Positions 1 through 64,000 of a stretch of DNA of 64,000 bases are shown here, in pieces; the first letter of the stretch is position 1, and each line of letters begins with the position of its first letter. A program made the translations under genes and the position numbers. Below the pieces are notes generated by a model, which was not told where the DNA came from, did no database searches, and saw only the letters and a list, made by a program, of their open reading frames with translations. Source of the DNA: Alviniconcha marisindica (taxonomy: Eukaryota; Mollusca; Gastropoda; Provannidae); NCBI GenBank assembly GCA_018857735.1, contig JABMCL010000376.1, positions 1,236,001-1,300,000 on the forward strand, written 5' to 3'.

Positions 1-735
1 CCAAGCCCCACTTTCCACACCCTCACAGCCTTCCCACTCTCCAAGCCCCACTTTCCACACCCTCACAGCCTTCCCACTCTCCAAGCCCCACTTTCCACAC
101 CCTCACAGCCTTCCCACTCTCCAAGCCCCACTTTCCACACCCTCACAGCCTTCCCACACTCCAAGCCCCTCCTCCCCACACCCTCACAGCCTTCCCACTC
201 TCCAAGCCCCACTTTCCACACACTCACAGCCCTCCCACACTCCAAGCCCCACTTTCCACACCCTCCCACACTCCAAGTCCCACTTTCCACCCACACCCAC
301 ACTGCAAGCCCCACTTTCCACACCCTCCCACACTCCAAGCCCCACTTTCCACACCCTCCCACACTCCAAGCCCACTTTCCACACCCTCCCACACTCCAAG
401 TCCCACTTTCCACACCCTCCCACACTCCAAGCCCGACTTTCCACCCACACCCACACTGCAAGCCCCACTTTCCACACCCTCCCACACTCCAAACCCCACT
501 TTCCATACCCTCCCACACTCCAAGCCCCGACTTTCCACCCACACCCACACTGCAAGCCCCACTCCCCACTCCCCACACCCTCACAACCTTTCCACTCTCC
601 AAGCCCCACTTTCCAGACCCTCACAATCCTCTCACACTCTAAGCCCCACTCCCCACACCCTCGCGATCCTCCCACACTCTAAGCTTCACTCTCCACACCC
701 TCACAGCCCTCCCACACTCCAAGCCCCGCATTGCA
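1..735. repeat. ~40-bp C-rich minisatellite
   Basis: Tandem units of the type ccaagccccactttccacac plus cctcacagccttcccactct, with shorter variants lacking the CTCACAG part. The array runs off the left edge. Long minus-strand frames across it (Gly/Trp/Val-rich) are products of the repeat, not genes. It lies in a PEX1 intron. Confidence 0.9.
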
Positions 736-1683
736 CACCCTTCCTGCAAACTCTGCCATAATTGGTTATGGCATTGATGAGTCATTCCTTATCTTTGCGC
801 ATCTGTGGCCCGAAACTTCCATGCTGTCGGCGCCCTCTGTAAGATATGTGCAGTGTTTGGGTACTAAGGCTGTGGAATGAACATAGACTGCTTGACGCAA
901 AATGGCAGTACATGTGTCTGTCTGTTCATGACTTTCAAGCATAAGTTTGTAATATTGATAGAACGGGCGAATAAATCCTTGCAGATGGAAATATTTGCAC
1001 ATTTTCTACGTTTTCAAGCCGACTTGCATCTTAGCCTTTGTTCTCCTTTAAGCCTGTTCTTAATTGGGCGAACATTTGCTTTGCAAACATAGTTTGGGGT
1101 ATCCATCAAACATAGTTGGTTCTTAACTGGGCAAACTTTTGCTTAGCAAACCGAGTTGGGAATATTTGTTGAACTGCAACAAAGCTATATTTGGGGTCCA
1201 AAAAGCTTCGCTCAGCATATTTTGTGAATATTCGCCCAGTTCAGTGAACATTGCCTCTGATTGGTTGAGAGCAAAGAGCTCTCCTGTGGATGAGGAAGAA
1301 ATAAAAATAAAAATGGGTGACACTGTCGATACTTCACTCACTTTGGAGGGAATTGACCAATTTGTTGACTTGTGGGAGGTGCAGCCTTGTCTCTGGTACC
1401 CAGAATGATATAGTAGTTAGTTGAATTACCCTGAGAGAGATGATTAAAGTATATTGACTTGACCTGACTTGACTTTAGCCTACATTTTGAAGTCATGCTG
1501 TCTGCTGTGCTTCTGCTGCAAGTTCGGGCCAAAGCTTGCATCTCATCACGAGCCAGTTAAGAATGAAGCATAGTGCCTCGAACTGTCCGAAGTATGTTCA
1601 GCGAACAAATGGTTCACCCAGTAAAGAGCAGGTTTTAAACTGAAAAAGGGGTTCCATTGTGAAGAGTCTGCGTCGTCTTGCAG
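736..1683. other. PEX1 intron, mostly unassigned
   Basis: No exon with PEX1 homology is visible. A loose ~60-bp direct repeat (ttgggcgaacatttgctttg type) occurs at about 1060-1170. A short MADF-like coding fragment is annotated separately. Confidence 0.5.
1313..1408 (+). pseudogene. MADF/Myb-SANT-like N-terminal fragment (possible)
   Basis: The open stretch from ATG 1313 to TGA 1406 reads MGDTVDTSLTLEGIDQFVDL, then WEVQPCLW. The pattern FxxLWExxPxLW resembles the first helix of MADF or Myb/SANT-like DNA-binding domains, which are common in invertebrate genomes and Harbinger-type transposons. The domain stops after one helix, so it is at best a fragment. It could be chance. Confidence 0.3.
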
Positions 1684-55291
<53,608 letters not shown>

Positions 55292-55406
55292 TCAACTTGG
55301 ACACGGTGTGACGTGGTGTTGATATTTATTTCTGCTCGCGAAGGAACGGTACGGTGTCGTCTACAAGAAGAATAACCTATGAACAGATTCCAGTGCATGA
55401 AAGACA

Positions 55407-55412
55407 AATAAA
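55407..55412 (+). promoter_or_regulatory. Candidate PEX1 poly(A) signal AATAAA
   Basis: AATAAA lies 116 bp after the stop codon and is followed by T/G-containing sequence. It would give a 3' UTR of roughly 130-150 nt. This is the first canonical hexamer after the stop. Later hexamers at 60370 and 60795 are alternatives. Confidence 0.6.
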
Positions 55413-55594
55413 GTCTCCGTTGATACAACAGCAACAAAGAAGTCCTAGGAAACATCGTCGGAGCAGAATTTCGTTCTTGTGCACTTGGGTTTGATGTCAG
55501 CAGCGGGCGACAACAAACATTAGCCTGTTTTAGCAGTTGTTGTGCAGTAGTGGAACAACGCAAGGCTTCTGCCGCTTGCTCGCTACTGTTAGCC

Positions 55595-55925
55595 TGTGTA
55601 GGACTATTAGGGATGGCTCTGAGGGTCTTCTGCAATGTTACCTACGTCCGCACAGACCGTAGGGACTATTAGGGATGGCTCTTAGGGTCTTCTGCAATGT
55701 CGCTTACGTCCGCACAGACCGTACGGACTATTAGGGATGGCTCTTAGGGTCTTCTGCAATGTCGCTTACGTCCGCACAGACCGTAGGGACTATTAGGGAT
55801 GGCTCTTAGGGTCTTCTGCAATGTCGCTTACGTCCGCACAGACCGTAGGGACTATTAGGGATGGCTCTTAGGGTCTTCTGCAATGTCGCTTACGTCCGCA
55901 CAGACCGTACGGACTATTAGGGACG
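55595..55925 (-). repeat. ~64-bp tandem repeat of a SINE-core-like unit, five copies
   Basis: Unit gactattagggatggctctt, agggtcttctgcaatgtcgc, ttacgtccgcacagaccgta. The reverse complement resembles the dispersed SINE core (gtctctgtggacgtaaagc). Confidence 0.9.
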
Positions 55926-55929
55926 GGGG

Positions 55930-56200
55930 GGGGGGGGGGGGGGGGGGGGCAACGACGTCCACCTCGACTTTCACACAGCTCCTGAGCTCTCTGCGTTCAG
56001 TGTTGCTACACGTCCACAGAGACTGTACGGACTGTTAGGGACGGGGAGCCCATGCCGTCCACCTGATGTTGTATTTGCCTCTGAGGGTCTCCTTCTGCAG
56101 TGCTACTTTACGTCCACAGAGACCTACGGACTGTTAGGGAACGGAGCCCAGGACGTCCACCTCGACTTTCAGTCAGCTCATGAGCTCCGTGCTGCTGCTA
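55930..56200 (-). mobile_element. SINE-C-like core fragments in tandem
   Basis: Three blocks with cgtccacctcgactttcaca, cgtccacagagactgtacgg and agggacggggagccca, in reverse orientation. A G run at 55926-55949 splits the first. Confidence 0.65.
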
Positions 56201-56477
56201 CCATCGACGACTTCGATTTTCAACGTACGGTTTGGGTGTTGGACAAGGTGGAGTTCTAGAGGGATGACCTTCAATGCCAGGAACGATCACATCACGTGAC
56301 GGTCTCCACGCTGAGAAGGGGCCACTGCTGTCTTGTCTTTTAACCGTAGACGATGTAGACAGGCGATCCCAGACGAAGAAACCCGAGTCTGAGAAGGACG
56401 AACTTCAAAGCTAGGAACGGTCACAGCTCGTGACGATCTTCAGGCTGAGAATGGGCCACTGCCGCCTCCTGTCACAT

Positions 56478-56568
56478 CTCTCCAGGTTGAACCTGTCACA
56501 CACCTCTCAAGGTCAAACCTGTCACACCACTCAAGCCTAGAGTGGCGTGACAGGTTCACCCTGGAGAG
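56478..56568. other. Hairpin with 22-bp arms
   Basis: ctctccaggttgaacctgtc ac (56478-56499) pairs with 56547-56568 with one mismatch. The loop of 47 nt contains a further diverged copy of the left arm. Confidence 0.7.
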
Positions 56569-56604
56569 GAAGTGCAGCTGCAGAAGAGGCTGTGGGGACG
56601 GTCA

Positions 56605-56800
56605 GCAGAGCTGAGAAAGACTGCAGACTTCGCCCTCAGGAATTACACTGACGGTTTTCAGCATGGCTTGGGAATGCAGATGAAGAAGAAGAAGACGTTC
56701 AATAATGACTGAGGAAGACTGCAGACTTCGCCCTCAGGAGTCGCACTGACGGTTTTCAGCATGGCTTGGGAACGCAGAAGAAGAAGAAGACGTTCAACGA
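56605..56800. repeat. ~97-bp direct duplication
   Basis: agactgcagacttcgccctc agga ... ggttttcagcatggcttggg aa ... gaagaagacgttcaa occurs twice. Confidence 0.9.
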
Positions 56801-57554
56801 TGACTGATATTACTCGCGTTTAAGGCGCGCTAATACACGAGCAGTTTCAGCCGTGTGGTTGAGGTGGACCGTTCGAACCTTCGTCTTCAGCATACCGGCT
56901 GCCACACGATGCAGTCCATAGCGACGGGGTTAAAACCAAGGGAAGGTCGACGTATTCAACCTTGCCGCTGCTCGAGAGTTACCACCCCTTGTGACCTCCG
57001 GCCTTTCCCTCGCTTAAGTCCAAGCGGCGGGCGCTCATTGGCTGGCGGATGCATTTCATCCGTTTGGAATATAGCATGCTGTATTTAGAATGGACAGACT
57101 GATTGAAACCCATGCTCTGAGCCGTTTCAACCGTACGGCCATGCTGACACACAGTCCGTTTGAGATCAGGTTCGGACGGCCCTTCTGAACCGTACGGCCG
57201 AAACGAGTCGTGCATCAACGACAGCGGCCAACAGCTGAATCATCGAAAACGTCGGCAGAACAGACGTTGCGGGGCGGTTTGGCCAAGCACAGTACATGCG
57301 ATATTTTGATAGTTTCGTAATGAAGCATGTAGCGTTTCCTGTTCTTTGTTGTTCTTTTCCTTCTTCATGTTGTTGTTGCTGTTGCTGTTTTTTGCTCTTT
57401 TTTTCTTGCTTTTTTTTTTGGGGGGGGGGGGGGGGGTGTCTGTATGACGTGATCTCACATAATTATTTACTTATTTACAAGCGGTTTTATTCACTGTTTA
57501 CGGTAATACTTGTCTGCGTGGACAGGTAGTAGGGGCATTCTGTGTGTCTGCTAC

Positions 57555-57565
57555 GACTACTACTG

Positions 57566-57615
<50 letters not shown>

Positions 57616-57634
57616 GCTGCTTCTACTACTACTA

Positions 57635-57673
<39 letters not shown>

Positions 57674-57675
57674 TT
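57555..57675. repeat. (ACT)n/(GCT)n trinucleotide array
   Basis: About 120 bp of CTACTACT ending in (GCT)n. A related short tract lies at 57770-57812. Confidence 0.95.
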
Positions 57676-57849
57676 GGAAGATGAAAAGAAATAGTAGTAA
57701 TCGTATTCAGCATCCTCGTCATTGCTTATTATTGTCAGTGACAATCGAGCGCAAATTATCCCCTTTTATATTACTACTACTGCTGCTACTACTACTCCGC
57801 TGCTGCTGCTGCCGCGACTGACTACTGCTTCTTCTTCTGCAACTATTGA

Positions 57850-58085
57850 CTGATTGATGATCGCTTCTATAGCGCTATTCTCCGCTCTCTTGGGCAGACT
57901 CACTGCGCTCGCATGTGATTCTACACGAGTGACTAGCTTTTTATAGCGCTTTTTTTTTTTTTTTTTTCTTCTTTTTTTTTTCGTTTTTTTTCTTCTAAAT
58001 ATCTACCGAAGTGGTGTACTTAAGCGCTGACATGGCTGGTGCTCCTTGTGTGATGTGCGGCAACACACGGCTTCTGTGGCTTCCT
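57850..58085 (-). mobile_element. Dispersed repeat / SINE-D-related fragment
   Basis: tgatcgcttctatagcgcta through gactcactgcgctcgcatgt, then a T run, then gaagtggtgtacttaagcgc / tgacatggctggtgctcctt, which is related to 31140-31190. Confidence 0.6.
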
Positions 58086-58099
58086 CACACTGCTCATCT

Positions 58100-58735
58100 T
58101 GGGTCACATCGGGGGGGGGGGGGGGGGGGAGTGATTGTTGTTTTCCTTCTTTTTTTTTGTTGTTGTTTGTTTTTTTCGTGTGTGTGTTTTTGTTGTTGTT
58201 TTTTTGTTTTTTTTTTTGGTGTGTGTGGGTGTGTTTTGTTTGTTGGGGGGGGGGGGGGGGGTTCTTTTTCTCGTTGTTTCGCCATGTTGTGCCTCTTTTT
58301 TATTTTTAAGTTTTAAGGGTGTATTTGTTGTTGTTGGTGTGTGTGTGTGTTGTTGTTGTGTTTTGTTTTTGTTACTGCACTTGAATTCATAACCAGATTG
58401 ATAACAGACAGAGAGTGACAGCTTTGGTTTTAAACGACGGCAATAGTGCTGTGTGAACCAGTACCGCTGTTCAGCACGACACGCAGCCTAACGCAGCGCT
58501 TTTGTTTTAGCCGTCGCCATTGACAACAGGCGATCTCAGGCGAAGAAACCAGGGCGGGCCTTGTTCGAAAAATAATTTTAAACTGTAAAAACGTTTTTTA
58601 TCGAAAAAACCCCAGTTTTTGAAAATCGTTTTAAAAGTCTAAAACACCCGGTGATGCTGACATTTTCGTGGTTTTCTTCTTTTTTTTGGGGGGGGGGGGG
58701 GGGGGCGGGGGGGGGGGGGGGGGGGGGGGTTTTTT
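58100..58735. repeat. Poly-G and T/G-rich low-complexity region
   Basis: G runs at 58110-58129, 58243-58260 and 58688-58729, with T/G-rich DNA between. 58380-58640 is less repetitive, with no gene seen. Confidence 0.9.
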
Positions 58736-58752
58736 TTTTATTTGTTTTCACT

Positions 58753-58797
58753 GGTAAAGATCGAACTAACAAGGTTGATGGTGGTTCGATCTTTACC
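58753..58797. other. Perfect 14-bp hairpin, 17-nt loop
   Basis: ggtaaagatcgaac (58753-58766) and gttcgatctttacc (58784-58797). Confidence 0.8.
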
Positions 58798-58799
58798 AA

Positions 58800-60360
58800 A
58801 GAAGATCAACAACAAACAAACAAAACAAAAAAGGTTGGCGCGCGAGAAGCTCTCATTCGAAGCAAAACAAAACAAAAAATGACATATAGTTTGTATATAT
58901 AATACATTGAGAGAACTTGAGCATTGAGCATTTGAAAGCCTGCAGGTGGAAATGTTTGCAATTTTTTGTTTTGTTGTTGTTTTTGTTTGTTTGTTGTTTT
59001 GTGTTTGTTTGTTTGCAGGACATATTTCTTCGGTTTCATTCCCCTTTTAGCTCTTTATTTAGGAATCGGATTTTCCCCATCCGCCTTATCGATGGCTTGA
59101 GCATTTTGCTTTTGTATGCTATACCACTTCCATTATGCAAACGGCGAATTGTCAGCTTCCTAATGTGTGTATACATATATTTAGTTGAAAATACCAGCAA
59201 GAAGGTGTGAATAAGAATGACACCTGTTTGAAAATTTATTTTTTTTTTTTATTTTTTATTTCTCTTTTTTTTTCCCCTAGAGATCGTGATTTTCTTCTTT
59301 TTTTAATTACGTATCACATGTGATTGCTCTCCTACCGATGTTTGTTGTTATATCATTGCTTCTGTATATGTAAAATAATCACACACGATTTGCAATATAA
59401 AAAAAAAAATAATATTGTATGCAAAAACAGAATGACGTCCTAGCCTATTCTGCTATTTTTTTTCTCCTACGATGATCGTGATTTTCTTCTTTTTTTAATT
59501 ACGTATCACATGTGATTGCTCTCCCACCGATGGTTGTTGTCATATCATTGCTTGTGTATACCTAATAATTATAATCACACACGATTTGCAAAAGTTGAAG
59601 AATTCCGTCGTGAGAAGGAGACTTGTCCTTCGATTTGCGTGCATTTATTTGGTTTGTAGAAGACAACTCGCTTATCAGTATTGTTGTGTGTGTTTTTAAG
59701 GTTTTGTTTTGTTTTGTTTTTGTACTTAATGTTTCTCTTTTTGCTATAGCTATGTATTTTTTTAATTCATTCATCGTAATCATAAGCTCAACAAATAAGT
59801 ACAGGAAACGCAAAAGCAATATGTTTATTTGAGTGTTACCTATAGATAAAATGATAATCACACAGACATTTACGATGGAAGATGACAAATTGTTGTCAAA
59901 ACGTCGAGGCAAAAAAACCAACAAAGACCAAAATGAAAAAACAAAAAAACAAACAAACAAGCAAACAAAACAAAAAGCAAAACAACAACAACAAAACGGG
60001 AGGAGGGGGTGGGGGTTAAAAAAGCAAATAACTAATAATAATTATTATAGCTATGTATTCGTGTGCTGACGTACTTTCTTACGTCAACGTTTGCATTTAA
60101 TTCGTGTATTCAGTTGTATGTATGTTTGTTATATTTTTTGTGTACATTTTGTTTTTATAGATTCGTGTGCGTGCGTGCATGCGAGCGTGCGTGCGTGTCG
60201 TAATAATATTGTAGCACTCTGTGTTTCGTTGCATGTTTGGGGTGACATGTAGAGTTATTGATGACGAAACGAAAGAGGTTTGTAAACTAGTGTATCGAAT
60301 ATAATTACACTGGCAGTAAATCTTTGTTGCATTGATTGGTCACAAATTCGTCTTTCTTTT
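58800..60360. other. AT-rich 3' flank with one duplication
   Basis: 59281-59400 and 59463-59590 share gatcgtgattttcttctttt, attacgtatcacatgtgatt and cacacgatttgca. No coding is convincing. This may be the 3' UTR of a long PEX1 transcript or of an unseen gene. Confidence 0.5.
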
Positions 60361-60369
60361 GATTTTGTC

Positions 60370-60375
60370 AATAAA
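60370..60375 (+). promoter_or_regulatory. Candidate poly(A) signal AATAAA
   Basis: tttgtcAATAAAagctgtga, followed within 40 bp by a TGTGTGTG tract. A plus-strand 3' end here would imply a long PEX1 3' UTR or an unannotated transcript. Confidence 0.35.
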
Positions 60376-60429
60376 AGCTGTGATTTTTAGTTCATTTTAA
60401 ACGATGTGTGTGCGTGCGAACGCGCGCGA

Positions 60430-60460
<31 letters not shown>

Positions 60461-60794
60461 GGAGAGAGACAGAGAGAGAGAGAGAGAGCACGTAGATGAG
60501 TGCATTTGAGTGTGCTTGCTTGCACGAGTGTTACGTGTGTGTGTCTGATCAGAAATACCGAATCATTTCGCTTTTGTGTCATAATTTATAGTTTTTCGTC
60601 AAATGTAATGTTTCGACGTGCTAGGTGATGAGTTACAGCACTGACTATAGGCACGACTTCATTTTGTGTCCATCTTACAACGTTCTCCATTTGCTAACAG
60701 CTCCGTTGTAAATCTATGATAGTATTGTCTTGTGTCTTTCTGCCTCCAAAATGCATTTTAGTGTATGAAGATATGATTACTTTCATTTGTTTGC

Positions 60795-60800
60795 AATAAA
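60795..60800 (+). promoter_or_regulatory. Candidate poly(A) signal AATAAA
   Basis: tttgcAATAAAacatttttt followed by a T/G-rich element (ctctttgtgaagt), a conventional arrangement. Confidence 0.35.
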
Positions 60801-60873
60801 ACATTTTTTAAGTTCTCTTTGTGAAGTTCATAATTTGGTTGAAAGATAATCGCTTATATAACTACTGTAAACT

Positions 60874-60877
<4 letters not shown>

Positions 60878-60950
<73 letters not shown>
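60878..60950. repeat. (CT)n microsatellite
   Basis: About 72 bp of CT, then a SINE-tail-like scrap (aatgggcctaaaaaataaaa ... gttacttactcac) to 61020. Confidence 0.95.
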
Positions 60951-60953
<3 letters not shown>

Positions 60954-61189
60954 ATAATCGCCCTGATTTAACCGATCTGATTGAATGGGCCTAAAAAATA
61001 AAAATAAGTTACTTACTCACTCTTCCATAATGAAGGGCTATTTCGAAATGTATAACACAATTATAAGCCATTGTATCATTCTGTAATGTTCTTAACACAT
61101 ACAGACATGTGATAGTAGCCGAGACTACGTTCATAGGAACAAAAAATCGTTACATAATTCCCCCTCCTTCCCCCTCTTTCTTCCTTTAA

Positions 61190-61461
61190 TTGCCACACAC
61201 ACCACACACACACACACACACACAACCACCACACACCCACACACACAGGCACAACACCATAAACTCCACACACACACACACACACACACACACCACACTC
61301 ATAATCACACACACACGCACACCATAACACACCCACACACACCACACAAACACACAACACACCTCATAATCACACACACACACAAAGGGACGTGACATAC
61401 ACACACATACACACTCATAATCACACACACACACACACACACTCATAATCACACACCTCTA

Positions 61462-61505
<44 letters not shown>

Positions 61506-61725
61506 CCCACACAAACAAAAAACCAACCAAAAAAAAACAAACACACAAAAAAAAAAACACCTTTCACAAACCAAAACCCCAAAAACACACACACCACACA
61601 CACACACAAAAACAACACACCACACACACACACAATCAAAACACACACAAATGCACGCACGCACGCACACACAACCACCACACACACACACACACACACA
61701 CCACACACACACCCACACCCACACG
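61190..61725. repeat. (CA)n and A/C-only region
   Basis: Over 500 bp that is almost entirely A and C. It contains CA with cataatcacacacac units, then A/C homopolymer blocks. (GTAAGT)n-like and (GACTGACTTACT)n repeats follow (61730-62005). Confidence 0.93.
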
Positions 61726-62005
61726 AGAGTCAGTCAGTAAGTAAGTCAGTAAGTAAGTACGGTTATATAAGATGAAATTATGCAACGCTTTTTTGTTCCC
61801 ATCAACCTAGTCACGGCTGCTGCCAAAGGTCTTAATATTTGGAGTAAGTATACAGTATTGTCATTGATTTTTGTTTGTGTTTACGGCTTGTCATCCACAT
61901 GGGGTGCTACCAGTTACTGATTGACTGACTTACTGACTGACTTGCTGACTGACTGACTTACTGACTTACTTGCTGATTGACTTACTGACTGACTGATTGA
62001 CTTAC

Positions 62006-62272
62006 TCCCCTCCATCTGAAAGTGACCCATACGGTCCCTACCGACGGGACGTTAGTCATTCCGAGAAGGAGCCGTTTAATTAAAGTCCTTTCCACTGTGC
62101 ACGTGTATCTGGACAGAACTCTTTTTCTGCCCCACCTAACACACCCGACGACCTTGCCCCCGGTGACCACACAGCGGAATGTCGGGTGGGAGGAGGTCAG
62201 CGGGTGCCGCACGTGCAGGCATGCCACGAGGACAGCTCGTGACACATGCCCAGCACGCTCTGTGTCAACACC

Positions 62273-62332
<60 letters not shown>

Positions 62333-62790
62333 TTCCTTCCCCTCCCTCCAGGCCAGTCCCCCAGCGGACCCTGGTCATTTCGAAGGGACACCGGACAATG
62401 GAAAGAGACGCTTGTCCAGTGACTAACACACGGTCGGGATTTAGAGAGAAAAGGGGCCCGATTTTCTCCGCCACAAAAAAAGCTACGTGACGACCTGGTT
62501 GGTGGGTAGTCTCAGGACGGCTAAAGCAGAGCAGGCGGCGCAAAGAAAAGTTGGGACGGAAGGTTGACATGCTAGCGTGCATTGCATGCGGAGGGGGCCG
62601 AGAGGAGGCGGAATTGATTAGGGGACAAAAAGGCCTCAATATGCTAATTGTGTGGGCTTTCAAAGCTCGCTTTTGCTCGACCACCCGAGACATTTCCCTG
62701 GTACATACCAGGAGGCACGGTCGAGTCCGAGCAGGACGCGGTCGGTCACCACCGCTGTGGCTGCGTGAACGTCGTCAGCGATCTCGGCAC
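62006..62790. other. GC-moderate 3' flank, unassigned
   Basis: Split by a 61-bp C run (62273-62331). No exon with convincing homology. It is the least repetitive part of the last 10 kb and could belong to a neighbouring locus. Confidence 0.4.
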
Positions 62791-62794
62791 TGAG

Positions 62795-62872
62795 AAAAAA
62801 GGAAAAAAAAAAAAAAAAAAAAGGGGGAAAAAAAAGGGCGGGGGCCCCCCCCCCCCCCCCCCCCCCCCCAAA

Positions 62873-62922
<50 letters not shown>

Positions 62923-63175
62923 AATTTTTTTTTCCCCTCCTTCCCCCCCCCCCCCCCCCCCCCCCCCCCCCGTTTCTTAACCCCCCTTTTTCCTGCCTCC
63001 CCCCCTCTTCCTCTTTTTTACTTCCCCCCCTCCCGCCCCTGCCTTTACACCCCCCCCCCCCTCTTCTCCCCCCTCTCCCCCCCTCTTCCCCCACTCCCCC
63101 TCTCCCCCCCCCCTCCCCCCCCCCCCTTTTTTCCCCCCCCCCCCCTCTCTCTCTCTCTCTCCCCCCCTCTTTTCT
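62795..63175. repeat. Homopolymer blocks (A, G, C, T) and (CT)n
   Basis: Blocks of one base in succession (A, then G, C, A, C, A, T, C). The pattern is more typical of poor base calling than of natural DNA. (TA)n follows at 63183-63220. Confidence 0.85.
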
Positions 63176-63905
63176 CTCTTTTTTATATATATATATATAT
63201 ATATATAAATATATATATAAACACACACAACAGTGTTACGAGGATAATTTTGGGGAAGAGAGAAGGTCAATGAAAAACATCGTAGAGGATCTATTACACA
63301 CTGTTAACGCTTACTCTTTCAGCTAACTCCACAGACGACCCTGCAAAAATTAGAACTGATAGCAAATTCTCGCTAATCTTCCAGTAAGTAACTTGGTGTT
63401 TTACGCGCAATTTTTTTTAAATAAACGCGTTTCCATGAACTCATAGATTGCAAGCATTCTTTCATGGCCATACATGTATACGGCAACACTCATATTTTTA
63501 GGCAAACATGTGATTCAAACAAATCACAGAAAGACAGACAGAGAGACAGAGACACAGAGAGAGAGAACATTTATATACTGAGTTAAAATAACAAAAACAC
63601 AACGGCGCCCCCGTCACCCAAACCCCAAAAAGGAAAAAAAAAAAAAAAAATCTGGAAAAAAAGAAAGAAGGTGGCATTGGTCGACACGACTGCCTTTTTC
63701 GTCCATACTTGCAAATCAAGGCAACGGTTGTCGAAATGCAGCAGTCGGAGTTAGTCGGTACCACGCAAGAGAAAGCGATGCAGAGCTAGAAAGACGAGGC
63801 GTGCCGGGAAGAGCGTCAGGAGTTTCAAAAATGCCAAACGCTCGCGGCGGTCTCAGTCTGTTATGATTACAGCTAATATTTCTAATATTTTAACCTCGTA
63901 CTTTA
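63176..63905. other. Unassigned flank
   Basis: Contains a short SINE-tail scrap (gtaagtaacttggtgtttta, about 63384) and an A run. No gene seen. Confidence 0.45.
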
Positions 63906-63907
<2 letters not shown>

Positions 63908-63978
<71 letters not shown>

Positions 63979-63990
63979 TCTATACACACA
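63908..63990. repeat. (CT)n microsatellite
   Basis: About 75 bp of CT, then CA at the window edge. Confidence 0.95.
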
Positions 63991-64000
63991 CACACACACA

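Noticed and set aside
63..675. Overlapping minus-strand frames of 112-179 codons (Gly/Trp/Val-rich)
   Set aside because: They are translations of the ~40-bp minisatellite in several frames; none has gene structure.
57487..57821. Poly-Ser / poly-Tyr / poly-Val frames
   Set aside because: Trinucleotide repeat translated in different frames.
59562..59960. 132-codon minus-strand frame
   Set aside because: AT-rich, no recognisable domain; its 5' part overlaps an A-rich low-complexity stretch.

Overview
The window reads as nuclear DNA of an animal. The intron-rich gene, the tRNA-derived SINEs with tails of the TTTACTTACTT type, the foldback MITEs and the very dense (CA)n/(TG)n, (CT)n/(GA)n and poly-G/C tracts suggest a lophotrochozoan, most likely a gastropod mollusc. 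That assignment is an inference from repeat style and protein divergence, not a species identification.

One gene can be supported. It is the 3' half of PEX1, the peroxisomal AAA+ ATPase that works with PEX6 to pull ubiquitinated PEX5 out of the peroxisomal membrane for recycling. Fifteen plus-strand exons run from 1684 to 55291, and every junction has AG/GT borders and compatible phases. Together they give 676 residues and a stop. They cover the end of the D1 ATPase domain (Walker B ILLDDLD), the D1-D2 linker, the whole D2 domain (Walker A GPPGTGKT, Walker B FFDEFDS, second region of homology with RPGRLDK), a divergent linker and a C-terminus ending RATLA. The promoter, the N-terminal domain and the D1 Walker A lie upstream of the window. 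Exons 1-13 occupy the first 22.5 kb, exon 14 is at 29.8 kb, and an 82-bp terminal exon follows an intron of about 25 kb.

The rest is repeat. 0-30 kb: introns with minisatellites, SINEs, MITEs, a hAT-type remnant and a 2.2-kb terminal-inverted-repeat element. 30-55 kb: the giant last intron, with 1.3 kb of polypurine, tRNA-like 75-bp modules, nested SINEs and a 57-bp minisatellite. 55.3-64 kb: 3' flank with SINE-core tandem copies, hairpins, two candidate poly(A) signals and extreme homopolymers.

The most unusual feature is in the gene itself. At four PEX1 exons (3, 7, 10 and 14) the exon edge with its splice site has been copied, usually in tandem, into the neighbouring intron. This makes decoy acceptors and donors, several of which lead straight into stop codons. 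No second protein-coding gene is convincing, and no CRISPR, operon or prokaryotic feature is present.
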